From assembly GCA_017429985.1 (NCBI GenBank), contig JAFRNW010000010.1, positions 69,700 through 133,699 on the forward strand: a DNA stretch of 64,000 bases. Reading direction: 5' to 3'. A program made the position numbers and the translations under genes. Numbering within the stretch: position 1 is the first letter of the stretch; every line of letters begins with the position of its first letter. Origin of the DNA: Clostridia bacterium (GTDB taxonomy: Bacteria > Bacillota > Clostridia > Christensenellales > CAG-138). A model generated the notes under the pieces. That model was given only the letters and a program-made list of their open reading frames with translations, was not told the origin of the DNA and did not search any database. Positions 1 through 12,219 of the stretch are shown here, piece by piece.

Positions 1-78
1 GACGGGGACATGGATGAAATGATCGACGCGCTCGTGCTTGCGGAAAGAACGGAAAAGCTTTCTTCCGGAGAGGACTGA
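1..78 (+). CDS. prfA: Peptide chain release factor 1, C-terminal end (partial)
   Basis: This is an open frame from the first base that ends with a TGA at 76-78. It encodes 25 residues rich in acidic and aliphatic positions (GDMDEMIDALVLAERTEKL). They match the C-terminal helix of bacterial RF1, where a 'LDEiideLi..dqaekL' pattern is usual. RF1 recognises UAA and UAG stop codons and releases the finished peptide on the ribosome. The placement just before sua5 is the common Firmicutes order. The catalytic GGQ domain lies outside the window. The call rests on this short tail plus synteny. Confidence 0.7.
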   Translation, partial: DGDMDEMIDALVLAERTEKLSSGED

Positions 79-80
79 TT

Positions 81-1121
81 ATGCGCACGGAGATAGTGGA
101 TGCAACCAGACAGAAAGAAGCCGGCACGCAGCTGGGGGCAAAGATCATCCGCGAGGGCGGGCTGGTCGCGTTCCCGACGGAAACGGTGTACGGACTCGGC
201 GCGAACGGTCTGAACGGGGAGGCGGTTGCCCGTATTTTTGAGGCAAAAGGCAGGCCGTCGGACAACCCTCTGATCCTTCACGTCAGCAAGAAGAGCGAGG
301 TGCGGCAGCTTTGGGACACGCTTCCGGAGAGTGCGAACATCCTGATGGATACGTTCTGGCCGGGTCCGCTGACGCTGATCGCGAGGAAGTCCTCCATCGT
401 CCCGGACGAAGTTACCGCGGGGCTGGATACCGTCGCGGTCCGGATGCCCGCAAACGATACGGCGCGGGCGCTGATCCGGAAGGCGGGCGTTCCAATCGCC
501 GCGCCGTCCGCGAACCTTTCCGGAAAGCCGAGCCCCACGACCGCCGCGCACGTATTTGACGACATGAACGGAAGGATCCCCCTGATCCTGGACGGCGGGG
601 CATGCAGGTACGGCGTGGAATCCACGGTTCTTTCACTCGTGGGAAAGCCGACGATTCTGAGGCCGGGCGCCATTACCCTGGAGATGCTTTCCGCCCTGCT
701 CGGAGAGGTGCGGGTCGCGGACGCGGTCCTTTCCCCGCTGAAGGAAAACGAGACCGCCGCGTCTCCGGGAATGAAGTACAAGCACTACGCGCCGGACGCG
801 GAGGTGATCGTGGTGACGGGAACCCCGAGGAAAGCGGCGGAAAAAATCAACGAGCTGTATGTCCGGGCGGAAGCGGAGGGAAGGCATCCCGAAATTGTGG
901 CGACGGAACAAACAAAAGGCTTTTATGGCGGCAAAAATTATGTTATACTCGGTAGCAGGGAAAAGCCGGCTACCTTGTGCAGCAACCTTTTTTCCTATCT
1001 GAGATCGATCGACCGGTATTCCGATCTGGTACTGGCCGAGGGCATATCTACAAAAGATGCCGGGCTGGCATATATGAACCGCCTGCTGCGATCAGCAGGG
1101 TTTAATAATATAGAAGTATAA
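81..1121 (+). CDS. ywlC: L-threonylcarbamoyladenylate synthase (Sua5/YwlC type)
   Basis: A 346-residue protein that makes threonylcarbamoyl-AMP from threonine, bicarbonate and ATP, the first step of the tRNA t6A37 modification. The N-terminal YrdC domain (about residues 10-200) shows the KGRPSDNPLILHV signature and the SAPSANLSGKPSPT motif that line the nucleotide pocket. A linker and a C-terminal Sua5 domain (about 240-346) follow, so this is the long Sua5 form and not the short TsaC form. The ATG at 81 has a GGAGAGG ribosome site inside the end of prfA, so the two genes are probably translated together. prmC, often found between prfA and sua5, is not present here. Confidence 0.93.
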   Translation: MRTEIVDATRQKEAGTQLGAKIIREGGLVAFPTETVYGLGANGLNGEAVARIFEAKGRPSDNPLILHVSKKSEVRQLWDTLPESANILMDTFWPGPLTLIARKSSIVPDEVTAGLDTVAVRMPANDTARALIRKAGVPIAAPSANLSGKPSPTTAAHVFDDMNGRIPLILDGGACRYGVESTVLSLVGKPTILRPGAITLEMLSALLGEVRVADAVLSPLKENETAASPGMKYKHYAPDAEVIVVTGTPRKAAEKINELYVRAEAEGRHPEIVATEQTKGFYGGKNYVILGSREKPATLCSNLFSYLRSIDRYSDLVLAEGISTKDAGLAYMNRLLRSAGFNNIEV

Positions 1122-1147
1122 AAATGAAAAACAGGAGATGAGATTTC

Positions 1148-1585
1148 GTGAAAATTGCTTTGGCATGCGATCACGGCGGTTATTTGCTGAAGAAGGAGAT
1201 CATTTCGCTATTGAAGGATTCCGGATACGAGATCGAGGATTTCGGCTGTTATTCCACAGAAAGTGTTGACTACCCCGATTACGCTTACCCCGCGGCAGAG
1301 GCTGTCGCCGCAGGAAAAGCGGATCGGTGTATTGTTATTTGCACGACCGGAATCGGCGTATCGATCTGCGCCAACAAGGTGAAGGGAATCCGCTGCGCAC
1401 TCTGCACGAGCGAGTTCCAGGCTGAAATGACCCGTCGGCATAACGACGCCAACGCGCTCGCAATGGGCGCGCAGACCGTTTCGGCGGAAACAGCCTGGAA
1501 GATCGTCCAGAAATTCCTCGGAACGGAATTCGAAGGGGGACGCCACATGCGGCGCGTCCAGAAGATCATGGATTACGAGGGCTGA
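1148..1585 (+). CDS. rpiB: Ribose 5-phosphate isomerase B
   Basis: A 145-residue cytosolic isomerase interconverting ribose 5-phosphate and ribulose 5-phosphate in the pentose phosphate pathway. It has the RpiB/LacAB fold signature: an N-terminal ACDHGG with the active-site Asp-His (residues 8-9), the catalytic cysteine C65 in CTTGIG, and the RRHNDANALAMGA phosphate-binding stretch. Length is normal for the family. The start is a GTG at 1148 preceded by AGGAGATGAG. The gene lies 26 bases after sua5 and 39 bases before upp, as in the ywlC-ywlF-upp neighbourhood of Bacillus. A galactose 6-phosphate isomerase is less likely because no lac genes are nearby. Confidence 0.92.
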   Translation: MKIALACDHGGYLLKKEIISLLKDSGYEIEDFGCYSTESVDYPDYAYPAAEAVAAGKADRCIVICTTGIGVSICANKVKGIRCALCTSEFQAEMTRRHNDANALAMGAQTVSAETAWKIVQKFLGTEFEGGRHMRRVQKIMDYEG

Positions 1586-1624
1586 TGCCCCGGTGAAAAA
1601 TTCTAATATGTCGGAGGATAATTT

Positions 1625-2254
1625 ATGTCAAAAGTTACTGTGATCGACCATCCGCTGATTCAGTATAAGCTCGGGAAGCTTCGCGACAAGGAGACCGGCG
1701 CGAAGGCGTTCCGGGAGCTTGTCAAAGAGATGTCCATGCTGATGGGGTACGAGGTCACGAGAGACCTCGAGATGATCGATACGGAAATTGAAACCCCGAT
1801 CTGCACGGCGAAGGTCAAAACGCTCGCGAACGAAAAGCTTGCCGTTGTCCCGATTCTCCGGGCCGGACTTGGCATGGCGGACGGAATGATGGACCTCATC
1901 CCGAACGCGAAAATGGGCCATATCGGTCTGTACCGGAATCCTGACACGCTGAAACCGACGGGATATTACAGCAAGCTTCCCGACGATATCGCGGAGCGTG
2001 ACGTGATCGTGGTGGATCCCATGCTCGCGACCGGAAATTCCGCGATCGAGGCGATCCGTCTGGTCAAGCAGGCCGGCGGGAAAAGCATCCGGCTCGTCTG
2101 CCTGATCGCTGCGCCGGAGGGAGTCAAAGCGATGCAGGAAGCGCATCCCGATGTGGACATCTATCTTGCAAACCTCGATGAAAAACTGAATGATCACGGA
2201 TATATCGTTCCCGGACTGGGCGACGCGGGAGACAGGCTGTTCGGAACGAAATAA
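1625..2254 (+). CDS. upp: Uracil phosphoribosyltransferase
   Basis: A 209-residue pyrimidine-salvage enzyme converting uracil and PRPP to UMP. The PRPP-binding motif [18 protein letters not shown] is present in the middle, and the C-terminus [11 protein letters not shown] is the conserved uracil-binding tail of Upp. Length matches the family exactly. A TCGGAGG ribosome site precedes the ATG. In many Firmicutes upp lies just upstream of the F-type ATP synthase operon. Here a V-type ATPase operon follows after 17 bases, so upp is probably the last housekeeping gene of the same transcript. Confidence 0.95.
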   Translation: MSKVTVIDHPLIQYKLGKLRDKETGAKAFRELVKEMSMLMGYEVTRDLEMIDTEIETPICTAKVKTLANEKLAVVPILRAGLGMADGMMDLIPNAKMGHIGLYRNPDTLKPTGYYSKLPDDIAERDVIVVDPMLATGNSAIEAIRLVKQAGGKSIRLVCLIAAPEGVKAMQEAHPDVDIYLANLDEKLNDHGYIVPGLGDAGDRLFGTK

Positions 2255-2271
2255 TTTTGGAGGTCGGAAAA

Positions 2272-2583
2272 ATGCGCTCGATGATTGATGAGATCGCGCA
2301 GGCTGAAGAGAAGGCGAACCAGCTGAAACAGGATGCGGGTGCGACCGCAAGGGAACTGATGCAGCAGGCACGCCAGAAAGCGGAAGAGATGCAGACCCGC
2401 ATCGGCGAAGAGGAACGCGAAAAAACACGCCTGGCGCTGGAAAAGGCGGAAGCGGACGGCAAGATCCTTGTCGCTGCAATCGAAAAACAGATAGGAGACG
2501 AAGCATCGCAGCAGTGCGAAAAAGCCCGGCAGAAAATGGACGACGCGATCCAGCTTCTGCTTGAAAAAGTACAGGAGATTTAA
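2272..2583 (+). CDS. V/A-type ATPase peripheral-stalk coiled-coil subunit (H/G type)
   Basis: A 103-residue protein, almost all charged alpha-helix with many Glu, Lys, Gln and Ala residues and no hydrophobic segment. It fits the small stalk subunit that pairs with subunit E in V/A-ATPases (called H in archaea, encoded by ntpF in Enterococcus hirae). I place the start at the ATG at 2272 because a GGAGG sits at 2259-2263. The longer reading from the TTG at 2257 would put that site inside the gene. It is the first gene of the ATPase operon and lies five bases before subunit I. The call rests on position, size and coiled-coil composition, since this subunit is poorly conserved. Confidence 0.85.
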   Translation: MRSMIDEIAQAEEKANQLKQDAGATARELMQQARQKAEEMQTRIGEEEREKTRLALEKAEADGKILVAAIEKQIGDEASQQCEKARQKMDDAIQLLLEKVQEI

Positions 2584-2588
2584 AATCT

Positions 2589-5041
<2,453 letters not shown>

Positions 5042-5063
5042 GTTGTCTTAGAGGAGAGGGATC

Positions 5064-5645
5064 ATGGAAGAGAACAAGACCGGCACGAATAAGCTGGCTG
5101 AGCGTATCATCGCGGACGCGAAAGACATTGCGGACGGCATACTGGCAAAAGCAAATGCCGACGCAATGGCGTATTCCGCTGACTGTATGCAGAAGCTGAA
5201 CGCAAAACGTGAGGAGCTTGAGCAAAAACGCAGATCGCTGGTGCAGGGCGTGATCGACGGATGCAAGACACGTGCGTCCATCGACGGGAGAAAGGCTGCG
5301 CTGCAGAAAAAGCGTGATGTGATCGATCTTGTCTTTGAGAACGGATATAAAGCCATGTGCGCTCTTTCGCCCGAAAAGCGCTCCGAGATCTGCATGAAGC
5401 TTCTGCAGAAAGAGGCGGAAGGCGGGGAGACGGTCGTTCCGGCCGCCGCGGACAGAGAACTGATTGAAAAGGCAGTCGCAAGCCTGAAGTCAGTGAATCT
5501 TACGGTATCGCCGGAAGACGCCGGGATCGACAACGGCTTTTTGCTCAAAGGAAATGGGTATGAGAAGGACTGCTCTTTCCGTTCCATTTTGACCTTACTG
5601 CGTGACTTGGAAGAAACTGAAGTCGCGAAGCTGTTATTTAACTGA
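5064..5645 (+). CDS. ntpE: V/A-type ATPase peripheral-stalk subunit E
   Basis: A 193-residue soluble protein with a long charged N-terminal helix (about residues 1-110) and a small C-terminal globular part. This is the usual build of subunit E, which pairs with the small coiled-coil subunit to tie the A3B3 head to subunit I. No membrane segment is present. AGAGGAGAG precedes the ATG. Sequence conservation in this family is low, so position between K and C carries much of the weight. Confidence 0.87.
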   Translation: MEENKTGTNKLAERIIADAKDIADGILAKANADAMAYSADCMQKLNAKREELEQKRRSLVQGVIDGCKTRASIDGRKAALQKKRDVIDLVFENGYKAMCALSPEKRSEICMKLLQKEAEGGETVVPAAADRELIEKAVASLKSVNLTVSPEDAGIDNGFLLKGNGYEKDCSFRSILTLLRDLEETEVAKLLFN

Positions 5646-5660
5646 TTGGGAGGAAAGCGA

Positions 5661-6650
5661 ATGCCACAGCCAAGCATTCCTTTTGCATGCGGGAGACTGA
5701 GCGCGCTGGAAGCGGGCCTGCTGGATCAGCAGGCGGTCAAACGTATGGCGGACGGTACGCTGGAGGATGCGATGCGCATGCTTCAGGATGCCCATTACGG
5801 GGATATCCCGGACGCCACGAGCGCGGACGTTGAACGCATGATCGACAATGTCAGAGTCCATACGGCGCAGGAGCTGCGGGAGATCTCCCCGAAACCGGCT
5901 ATCACGGATCTGTTCCTGCTGAGGACAGATATCCAGAATCTCAAGATGCTGATCAAGGCAAGGCTCACGAACGAGACGGACACGGAAATGGAAGCGGGAG
6001 GCCTGTTTGAACCGGATCAGCTGAGGAAAATGGTCAGTGATCAGTCCTACAAGGATTTTCCCGAGGATATTGCCGATGCAGTCGGCGCGCTGGAGCGGGA
6101 TCTGAAAACCGAGGTCAATCCGCAGCATGTAAGCGTGGCGCTTGACCGGGCTTATCTTGCCCATGCGCAGAACACCGCCAAAAAAGAGGGCGATCCGTTT
6201 GCCCGCACGTATTTCGATGCGCTTTGTGATTTTGACAACATGATCACATTCCTGCGAATGCGTGCGACCGGCGCGCCCAAGGAGGCGCTGAAGGAAGTTG
6301 CGCTTCCGACGGGAGGGATCCGGATCGAAGATCTCGCAGCGTCTTATGAGCTCACCGCGGATTCGCTGAGAACCGTGCTGACGGAAAGTCCGGCCCGCGA
6401 CGCCATCGAGAGAGGCCTGGCCGCCGTGCAGACGACGGGCAGCATTGCCGCACTGGAGCGCGAAAGAGATGACTATCTTCTTTCCCTGGTCAAGGATCAT
6501 AAGTATGATGCTCTGACGATGTATCCGATTTACGGCTATTATTTCGCACGGGAACGGGAAGCGAAGGCCGTCCGCCTGATCCTGACGGTGAAGCGGAACG
6601 GGCTGGATGACGCCGTTATCCAAGAGAGGTTGTGTGAACTGTATGGCTAA
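5661..6650 (+). CDS. ntpC: V/A-type ATPase subunit C (socket between rotor and ring)
   Basis: A 329-residue all-helical soluble subunit that links the central shaft (D and F) to the K ring. It shows the family pattern of three repeated helical bundles, with DLFLLRTDIQNLKMLIKAR around residue 85 as a recognisable element. The start is the ATG at 5661, with GGGAGG at 5648-5653 in front. The in-frame TTG at 5646 would lie upstream of that ribosome site. The 3' end overlaps subunit F by eight bases, which suggests coupled translation. Confidence 0.92.
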   Translation: MPQPSIPFACGRLSALEAGLLDQQAVKRMADGTLEDAMRMLQDAHYGDIPDATSADVERMIDNVRVHTAQELREISPKPAITDLFLLRTDIQNLKMLIKARLTNETDTEMEAGGLFEPDQLRKMVSDQSYKDFPEDIADAVGALERDLKTEVNPQHVSVALDRAYLAHAQNTAKKEGDPFARTYFDALCDFDNMITFLRMRATGAPKEALKEVALPTGGIRIEDLAASYELTADSLRTVLTESPARDAIERGLAAVQTTGSIAALERERDDYLLSLVKDHKYDALTMYPIYGYYFAREREAKAVRLILTVKRNGLDDAVIQERLCELYG

Positions 6651-6960
6651 GATGGGTGTTATAGGCGACAAGGACTCCGTCATGCTCTATAAGGCGGTCG
6701 GTCTCGATGTGTTTTATGAGACGGACGGAGACAAGGCAAACCGCCGTTTGCATCGGCTTGCGAGAGAGGGGTACGCGGTCGTATTTGTGACAGAGCAGCT
6801 CTATGCTGCCTGTTCGGATACCGTGAAGGAATATGCGAATGAGGCATATCCGGCCATCGTGCCGATCCCTGACAGCCACGGTTCGCAGGGAGCCGGAATG
6901 CAGGCGCTGAAGGAGAACGTCGAAAAAGCTGTCGGCGTCGATATATTATTCAACAATTAA
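6643..6960 (+). CDS. V/A-type ATPase central-stalk subunit F
   Basis: A 105-residue alpha/beta protein (MAKMGVIGDKDSVMLYKAVG at the start) of the V-ATPase F family, which binds subunit D in the rotor shaft. The equivalent E. hirae gene is named ntpG. The GVIGD opening and the VPIPDSHGSQG stretch near the C-terminus are typical. I choose the ATG at 6643, with GAGAGG at 6625-6630, and not the ATG at 6607, which has no ribosome site and would overlap subunit C by 44 bases. Confidence 0.92.
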   Translation: MAKMGVIGDKDSVMLYKAVGLDVFYETDGDKANRRLHRLAREGYAVVFVTEQLYAACSDTVKEYANEAYPAIVPIPDSHGSQGAGMQALKENVEKAVGVDILFNN

Positions 6961-6978
6961 TTGGAAAGGGTTACTGTT

Positions 6979-8748
6979 ATGGAAGGAACGATTATAAAGG
7001 TTTCCGGACCGCTTATCGTTGCCGGCGGAATGGCAGATGCACAGTTATATGACGTTGTCCGTGTATCAGAGAGACATCTGATCGGCGAGATTATCGAGCT
7101 GCGCGGCGACCGTGCGTCCATTCAGGTGTACGAGGAAACAGGCGGAATCGGACCGGGAGAACCGGTTGAATCTACCGGAGCGCCGCTGTCGGTAGAGCTT
7201 GCCCCGGGCCTCATCGAGTCTATTTACGACGGTATTCAGCGTCCGCTGAGTGCCATCCGCGAAAAGGCGGGAGACAGGATCACCCGCGGTATCGAGGTCA
7301 ATTCCCTGGATCACGAGAAACTGTGGGATTTTGTTCCGACCGCGAAGGTCGGCGACGAGCTGACAGGCGGGGATATCCTCGGAACCGTTCAGGAAACGGA
7401 AGCGGTTCTTCATAAGGTCATGGTCCCTCCGGGAGTCAGCGGAAGACTGACGTGGATCTATGAAGGATCGGCAAATATCGTTACGCCGATCGCGAAGCTT
7501 GAGCGGGACGGGAAAGAGATCGAACTGCCGATGCTTCAGCGCTGGCCTGTCCGCCGCGGCCGCCCGTATGCGGAAAAGCTTGCTCCGACGGAACCCATGG
7601 TTACCGGACAGCGTGTTATCGACACACTGTTCCCGGTCGCGAAAGGCGGCGTCGCCGCGGTTCCCGGACCGTTCGGAAGCGGCAAGACCGTCGTTCAGCA
7701 CCAGCTGGCAAAGTGGGCGGATGCGGACATCATCATCTACGTCGGCTGCGGTGAGCGCGGAAACGAGATGACGGACGTTCTGATGGAGTTCCCGGAACTG
7801 AACGACCCGAGAACGGGCCTCTCGCTGATGAAGCGTACGGTTCTGATCGCGAACACCTCGGACATGCCGGTTGCCGCCCGTGAAGCTTCCATCTATACAG
7901 GAATCACGATCGCGGAGTATTTCCGCGACATGGGATATAAAGTCGCCATCATGGCGGACTCGACTTCCCGCTGGGCGGAAGCGCTCCGTGAAATGTCGGG
8001 CCGTCTTGAAGAAATGCCCGGTGAAGAAGGTTATCCGGCGTATCTTTCCAGCCGTCTTGCAGAGTTCTATGAGCGCGCGGGATTCGTGAAAACGCTCGGA
8101 AGCACGGAGCGGCTCGGCGCCGTTTCCGCCATCGGAGCCGTTTCACCTCCGGGCGGCGATATTTCGGAGCCTGTTTCCCAGGCGACCCTGCGTATCGTCA
8201 AAGTGTACTGGGGACTGTCCGCCAAGCTCGCCTACGCTAGACACTTCCCGGCAATCGACTGGCTGCAGTCGTATTCCCTGTATCTGGACAGGCTGGAAGA
8301 GTGGTACAACAGCAACGTCGCTCCGGACTGGTCTTCCATGGTCTCGAGAACCATGAGCCTCCTCCAGAAGGAGAACGAACTGAACGAAATCGTTCAGCTG
8401 GTCGGTATCGACGCGCTTTCCTACAGAGACCGTCTCACGCTGGAATGCACGAGATCCATCCGTGAGGACTATCTGCATCAGAACGCGTTCCACGAGGTTG
8501 ACACGTATACGTCGCCGAAGAAACAGTACATGATGCTGAAATCGATTCTGATGAACTACGACAAGAGCCTTGAAGCGCTTGATCAGGATGCTCCGTTCAG
8601 CAAGCTGATTTCGCTCCCGGTTCATGAGAGAATCGGAAGATTGAAATATGTTCCCGAAGCCGAGGTCCAGCAGGCATATGACGAGATCGTCTCTGAACTG
8701 AACGCGCAGATCGGGGAATTGACCGAGGGAGGACAGCAGGATGCGTAA
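6979..8748 (+). CDS. ntpA: V/A-type ATPase catalytic subunit A
   Basis: A 589-residue catalytic subunit. Three copies alternate with B in the head and hydrolyse or make ATP. The Walker A motif GPFGSGKT lies at residues 230-237, after the extra non-homologous domain that separates A subunits from F1 beta. The Walker B region ([14 protein letters not shown], later [14 protein letters not shown]) and the [10 protein letters not shown]-terminal region are intact. The start at the ATG 6979 gives the standard [15 protein letters not shown]-terminus, with GGAAAGGG as ribosome site. It overlaps subunit B by eight bases. Confidence 0.97.
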   Translation: MEGTIIKVSGPLIVAGGMADAQLYDVVRVSERHLIGEIIELRGDRASIQVYEETGGIGPGEPVESTGAPLSVELAPGLIESIYDGIQRPLSAIREKAGDRITRGIEVNSLDHEKLWDFVPTAKVGDELTGGDILGTVQETEAVLHKVMVPPGVSGRLTWIYEGSANIVTPIAKLERDGKEIELPMLQRWPVRRGRPYAEKLAPTEPMVTGQRVIDTLFPVAKGGVAAVPGPFGSGKTVVQHQLAKWADADIIIYVGCGERGNEMTDVLMEFPELNDPRTGLSLMKRTVLIANTSDMPVAAREASIYTGITIAEYFRDMGYKVAIMADSTSRWAEALREMSGRLEEMPGEEGYPAYLSSRLAEFYERAGFVKTLGSTERLGAVSAIGAVSPPGGDISEPVSQATLRIVKVYWGLSAKLAYARHFPAIDWLQSYSLYLDRLEEWYNSNVAPDWSSMVSRTMSLLQKENELNEIVQLVGIDALSYRDRLTLECTRSIREDYLHQNAFHEVDTYTSPKKQYMMLKSILMNYDKSLEALDQDAPFSKLISLPVHERIGRLKYVPEAEVQQAYDEIVSELNAQIGELTEGGQQDA

Positions 8749-10114
8749 AGAGTATCGTACAATAAAAGAAGTTGTCGGACCGCTGATGCTCGTGGAAAAC
8801 GTGGAAGGCGTCAAGTACAACGAACTTGTTGAGATCGTTCAGGCAGATGGCGGCATCCGCAGCGGACGTGTTCTTGAGATCAACGGGGATAAGGCGCTTG
8901 TTCAGCTCTTTGAAAGCTCTCAGGGACTTCGCCTCACGGACTCAAAGGCAAGATTCCTTGGGAAATCCATCGAACTTGCCGTGTCTCCGGACATGCTCGG
9001 ACGTATCTTCGACGGTATGGGACGTCCGATCGACGGCGGTCCCGCGCTGATTGCGGAGAAACACCTGGATATCAACGGCGACCCGATGAACCCGACCGCC
9101 CGCGACTATCCTTCCGAGTTCATTCAGACGGGCGTTTCCGCGATCGACGGACTGAACACGCTGGTCCGCGGACAGAAGCTTCCCGTGTTCTCCGGTTCCG
9201 GTCTTCCGCACGCGAATCTTGCCGCGCAGATCGCAAGACAGGCGAAGGTTCTCGGATCGGACGAGAAGTTCGCCGTTGTCTTCGCCGCTGTCGGCATCAC
9301 GTTCGAGGAAGCGGACTTCTTCATCTCCGACTTCCGCAAGACGGGCGCGATCGAGCGTACCGTGACGTTCATCAACCTGGCGAACGACCCTGCGGTCGAG
9401 CGTAACGCGACGCCCCGTATGGCGATCACCGCCGCGGAATATCTGGCATACGACCTCGGCATGCACGTTCTGGTCATCATTACGGATATCACGAACTACG
9501 CGGAGGCGCTCCGAGAGATCTCTGCGGCACGTAAGGAAGTTCCCGGACGCCGCGGATATCCCGGATACATGTATACGGACCTTGCGACCATGTATGAGCG
9601 CGCGGGACGTATTATCGGCAAACAGGGCTCCATCACGATGATCCCGATCCTGTCCATGCCGGAGGATGACGTTACCCACCCGATTCCCGACCTGACCGGA
9701 TACATTACGGAGGGACAGATCATTCTTTCCAGAAACCTCCATCGCAAAGGTATCACCCCTCCGATCGACGTTCTTCCGTCTCTGTCCCGTCTGAAGGATA
9801 AGGGTATCGGCGCCGGGAAGACCCGTGAAGACCACGCGGATACGATGAACCAGCTGTTCGCCGCTTATTCGAGAGGCAAGGACGCAAAAGAGCTTGCCGT
9901 TATTCTCGGCGATGCGGCTCTGTCCGATATGGACAAGCTTTATGCGAAGTTCGCGGACGCGTTTGAAGAGCAGTATGTATCCCAGGGATACTACACGAAC
10001 CGCAGCATCGAGGAAACGCTGGATCTCGGCTGGAAACTCCTTTCCATCCTTCCGAAATCGGAACTCAAACGTATTAAGGAAAAATACATCGAGAAGTATT
10101 ATCCGGAGGATTAA
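8741..10114 (+). CDS. ntpB: V/A-type ATPase regulatory subunit B
   Basis: A 457-residue non-catalytic nucleotide-binding subunit of the A3B3 head. The place of the P-loop is taken by [14 protein letters not shown], the standard degenerate form in B subunits. The N-terminal [16 protein letters not shown] and the [20 protein letters not shown] block are typical. A GAGGGAGGAC ribosome site lies in the 3' end of subunit A. Three bases separate it from subunit D. Confidence 0.97.
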   Translation: MRKEYRTIKEVVGPLMLVENVEGVKYNELVEIVQADGGIRSGRVLEINGDKALVQLFESSQGLRLTDSKARFLGKSIELAVSPDMLGRIFDGMGRPIDGGPALIAEKHLDINGDPMNPTARDYPSEFIQTGVSAIDGLNTLVRGQKLPVFSGSGLPHANLAAQIARQAKVLGSDEKFAVVFAAVGITFEEADFFISDFRKTGAIERTVTFINLANDPAVERNATPRMAITAAEYLAYDLGMHVLVIITDITNYAEALREISAARKEVPGRRGYPGYMYTDLATMYERAGRIIGKQGSITMIPILSMPEDDVTHPIPDLTGYITEGQIILSRNLHRKGITPPIDVLPSLSRLKDKGIGAGKTREDHADTMNQLFAAYSRGKDAKELAVILGDAALSDMDKLYAKFADAFEEQYVSQGYYTNRSIEETLDLGWKLLSILPKSELKRIKEKYIEKYYPED

Positions 10115-10117
10115 GCC

Positions 10118-10753
10118 GTGGCTGCAATTCAAGCAAAACCGACCCGAATGGAACTGTCCAACCTCAAGAAAAGGAAGGCTGTGGCGGTTCGCGGACATAA
10201 GATGATGAAGGACAAGCGGGATGAGCTCGTCCGGCAGTTCATCATGTACGCAAAGAAGAACAAGGAGCTGCGTGAAGAGGTTGAGCGGAAACTGACGCAG
10301 GCAGGCAAGAGCTTCGTCGTGGCAAGGGCATCCATGTCCGCCGCGGAGATCGAGGAGGCGCTGCTGTATCCGGCACGTGCCGCATCGGTGGAAACGTCAA
10401 GCCATACCGTTCTCTCCATACCAGTTCCGAAGCTGACCCTCGAGACGGAGGAAGGATTTACCTATCCCTACGGATATGCCACCACCGGTGCGGAACTGGA
10501 TGACGCCGTTCAGCAGCTGGCGGAGATCCTGCCTCAGATGCTGGAGCTGGCGGAAGTGGAAAAGACCTGCTGCCGGCTTGCGGATGAGATCGAGAAAACC
10601 AGACGTCGTGTCAATGCGCTTGAATATGTTATGATTCCCCAGTTTACGGAGACGATCCGTGAGATCCAGATGAAACTGGATGAAAATGACCGCCAGAGCA
10701 CGACGAGACTGATGAAAACAAAGGATATGCTCGCAAAGCAGAGAGAGCAGTAA
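10118..10753 (+). CDS. ntpD: V/A-type ATPase central-shaft subunit D
   Basis: A 211-residue coiled-coil shaft protein. The N-terminal helix contains PTRMELSNLKKRKAVAVRGH and the C-terminal helix contains RRVNALEYVMIPQFTETIR, the two conserved arms of subunit D that turn inside the head. The start is a GTG at 10118 preceded by CCGGAGGA. It is the last gene of the operon and is followed 27 bases later by a strong terminator hairpin. Confidence 0.95.
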   Translation: MAAIQAKPTRMELSNLKKRKAVAVRGHKMMKDKRDELVRQFIMYAKKNKELREEVERKLTQAGKSFVVARASMSAAEIEEALLYPARAASVETSSHTVLSIPVPKLTLETEEGFTYPYGYATTGAELDDAVQQLAEILPQMLELAEVEKTCCRLADEIEKTRRRVNALEYVMIPQFTETIREIQMKLDENDRQSTTRLMKTKDMLAKQREQ

Positions 10754-10779
10754 GAAGTCATCATCATGCATAAAACAGA

Positions 10780-10810
10780 AGCCGGTGCCTGACGACAGCA
10801 CCGGCTTTTT
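10780..10810. terminator. Intrinsic terminator between converging operons
   Basis: An inverted repeat GCCGGTGC / GCACCGGC with a nine-base loop, at 10781-10805, is followed by five T on the plus strand. It ends the V-ATPase operon. On the minus strand the hairpin is followed by the run TTCTGTTTTATG, so it may also stop transcripts of the DUF4956 gene. Confidence 0.85.
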
Positions 10811-10829
10811 CATATCTTGTCGGATCAGA

Positions 10830-11498
10830 TCAGAGCGTTGCCTCTCCGTCGTGCGTCATGAGAGAGGCGGAGGAAATGCCCTCGAGATCGAGCGTCTCCC
10901 GGATCAGCTGGCCGCCGCTTTCCGTTCTCAGTTCGATGATCATGTCCAGCGTGTCCTTGGTCATGTTGCGGGATTTGATGCGAGGATGCTTTGCGTGCTT
11001 GTTCACGACTTCCATGATCCTTGCTTCCGCGTCCAGATCGGTTGCGTTGACGACGAGGAGCATGGGGGACTTGACGTTCGGGAGCCTGTCAAGCACAAAG
11101 ATGCCGACCGTCAGAATAATGGAAAGAAATACCGCGATTTCCGCAATGCCCGCCCCGCAGATGATGCCGACGCTGATGGACCAGAAGAGGAACATCAGAT
11201 CCATCGGTTCCTTGACGGCGGTACGAAAACGCACGATGGAGAGTGCGCCCACCATGCCGAGGGAAACGACTATGCTGGACTGGATGGTCAGAATGATCGC
11301 CGTGGTGATGACGGTCACGCCCGCGAGCGAAATGTTGAAGGTCTTGGAATAAAACGTTTTCCGCGTCATGACGCGGTACACGATAAAGATGTAAAACGCG
11401 AACAGGCAGCTGAGAGCCAGCGCAACGGCGATGGACTTCGCGTCAATGCTTTTGAATCCGTCCAGGAAAGACTCTTTGAACACATCTGAAAAACTCAT
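10830..11498 (-). CDS. DUF4956 family membrane protein
   Basis: A 222-residue protein of unknown function. Four hydrophobic segments lie in residues 20-135, including ALALSCLFAFYIFIVYRV and LFWSISVGIICGAGIAEIAV. A soluble C-terminal part of about 90 residues, probably cytosolic, follows. The central SIVRFRTAVKEPMDLMFLFW block is the recognisable part of DUF4956. The family commonly lies next to VTC-domain polyphosphate polymerases and CotH kinases, as here. AGAGGAGATG precedes the ATG. It is the last gene of a four-gene minus-strand operon. Function is not known; a role in transport or assembly with the VTC enzyme is only a guess. Confidence 0.85.
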   Translation of the reverse strand: MSFSDVFKESFLDGFKSIDAKSIAVALALSCLFAFYIFIVYRVMTRKTFYSKTFNISLAGVTVITTAIILTIQSSIVVSLGMVGALSIVRFRTAVKEPMDLMFLFWSISVGIICGAGIAEIAVFLSIILTVGIFVLDRLPNVKSPMLLVVNATDLDAEARIMEVVNKHAKHPRIKSRNMTKDTLDMIIELRTESGGQLIRETLDLEGISSASLMTHDGEATL

Positions 11499-11523
11499 AA
11501 TCTGTCATCTCCTCTTGTTCTGA

Positions 11524-12219
11524 TTATACCGTATATTTTCTGCAGAGATAGTATTTGGAAAAAGCGGTTGCCATGAAATTGTCCAGCTGGAGGCTGCGGT
11601 AGATCTCATCCGGAAGGAACTCGTCGTATTTGACCTCCAGCAGGTGCTGGCCTGCCTGCAGGACCGGACGCCTGAGCGGCGCACCGTCGAGGAAGGAGCG
11701 GACGTCTGACGAGGACGTGAGATTCATGTCCAGCGTCACCCTCACGTTCCCGGTGGCACAGACGAACGGGATCCGGTCGTAGTCGACGATGATCACCGGG
11801 TGCATACCGCGCGTCATCATCAGCAGGGTCAGCTTTCTGAGGACGGGGTCCTGACCGGAGATATCCGGAACGTTTTTTCCTCCGATCAGCAGATCCGCCT
11901 GCTCTCGTGTGAGAGAGCAGCCAGATTTGAGCACTTTGCCTCGTTCTTTGCGCTTGCATTCGAGACGGATGACGGAAGATGAACCGTTATAGATGCGGAT
12001 CCTGAATTTCTCCCTGGGGTCTGTGCCGCTTTCGTTCTCGAAATAGCAGGTATCATCCAGATCGTCAAAGTAAAGGCTGCTGATATGATAGAAACCGGTC
12101 CCGTCCACATGGGGATCAAGACGCATCAAAGCACCCGTGCGCATCTTCAGATGTGTGAGTTCGCTGCGGGATATGAGATATTTGAATTCGTGGCGGAATT
12201 TTCTTTGTTCAGGAATCAT
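11524..12219 (-). CDS. VTC domain protein (polyphosphate polymerase family)
   Basis: A 231-residue soluble protein of the VTC domain family, which in yeast Vtc4 makes polyphosphate from ATP inside a tunnel of basic residues. The N-terminal FRHEFKYLISRSE, the YFDDLDDTCYFE metal-site region, KFRIRIYN, and RLECKRKERGKVLKSG supply the conserved Lys, Arg and Glu pattern. The C-terminal LLEVKYDEFLPDEI is also typical. It overlaps the CotH gene upstream by four bases (ATGA), so coupled translation is likely. Whether this bacterial enzyme makes polyphosphate or another polymer has not been shown here. Confidence 0.88.
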   Translation of the reverse strand: MIPEQRKFRHEFKYLISRSELTHLKMRTGALMRLDPHVDGTGFYHISSLYFDDLDDTCYFENESGTDPREKFRIRIYNGSSSVIRLECKRKERGKVLKSGCSLTREQADLLIGGKNVPDISGQDPVLRKLTLLMMTRGMHPVIIVDYDRIPFVCATGNVRVTLDMNLTSSSDVRSFLDGAPLRRPVLQAGQHLLEVKYDEFLPDEIYRSLQLDNFMATAFSKYYLCRKYTV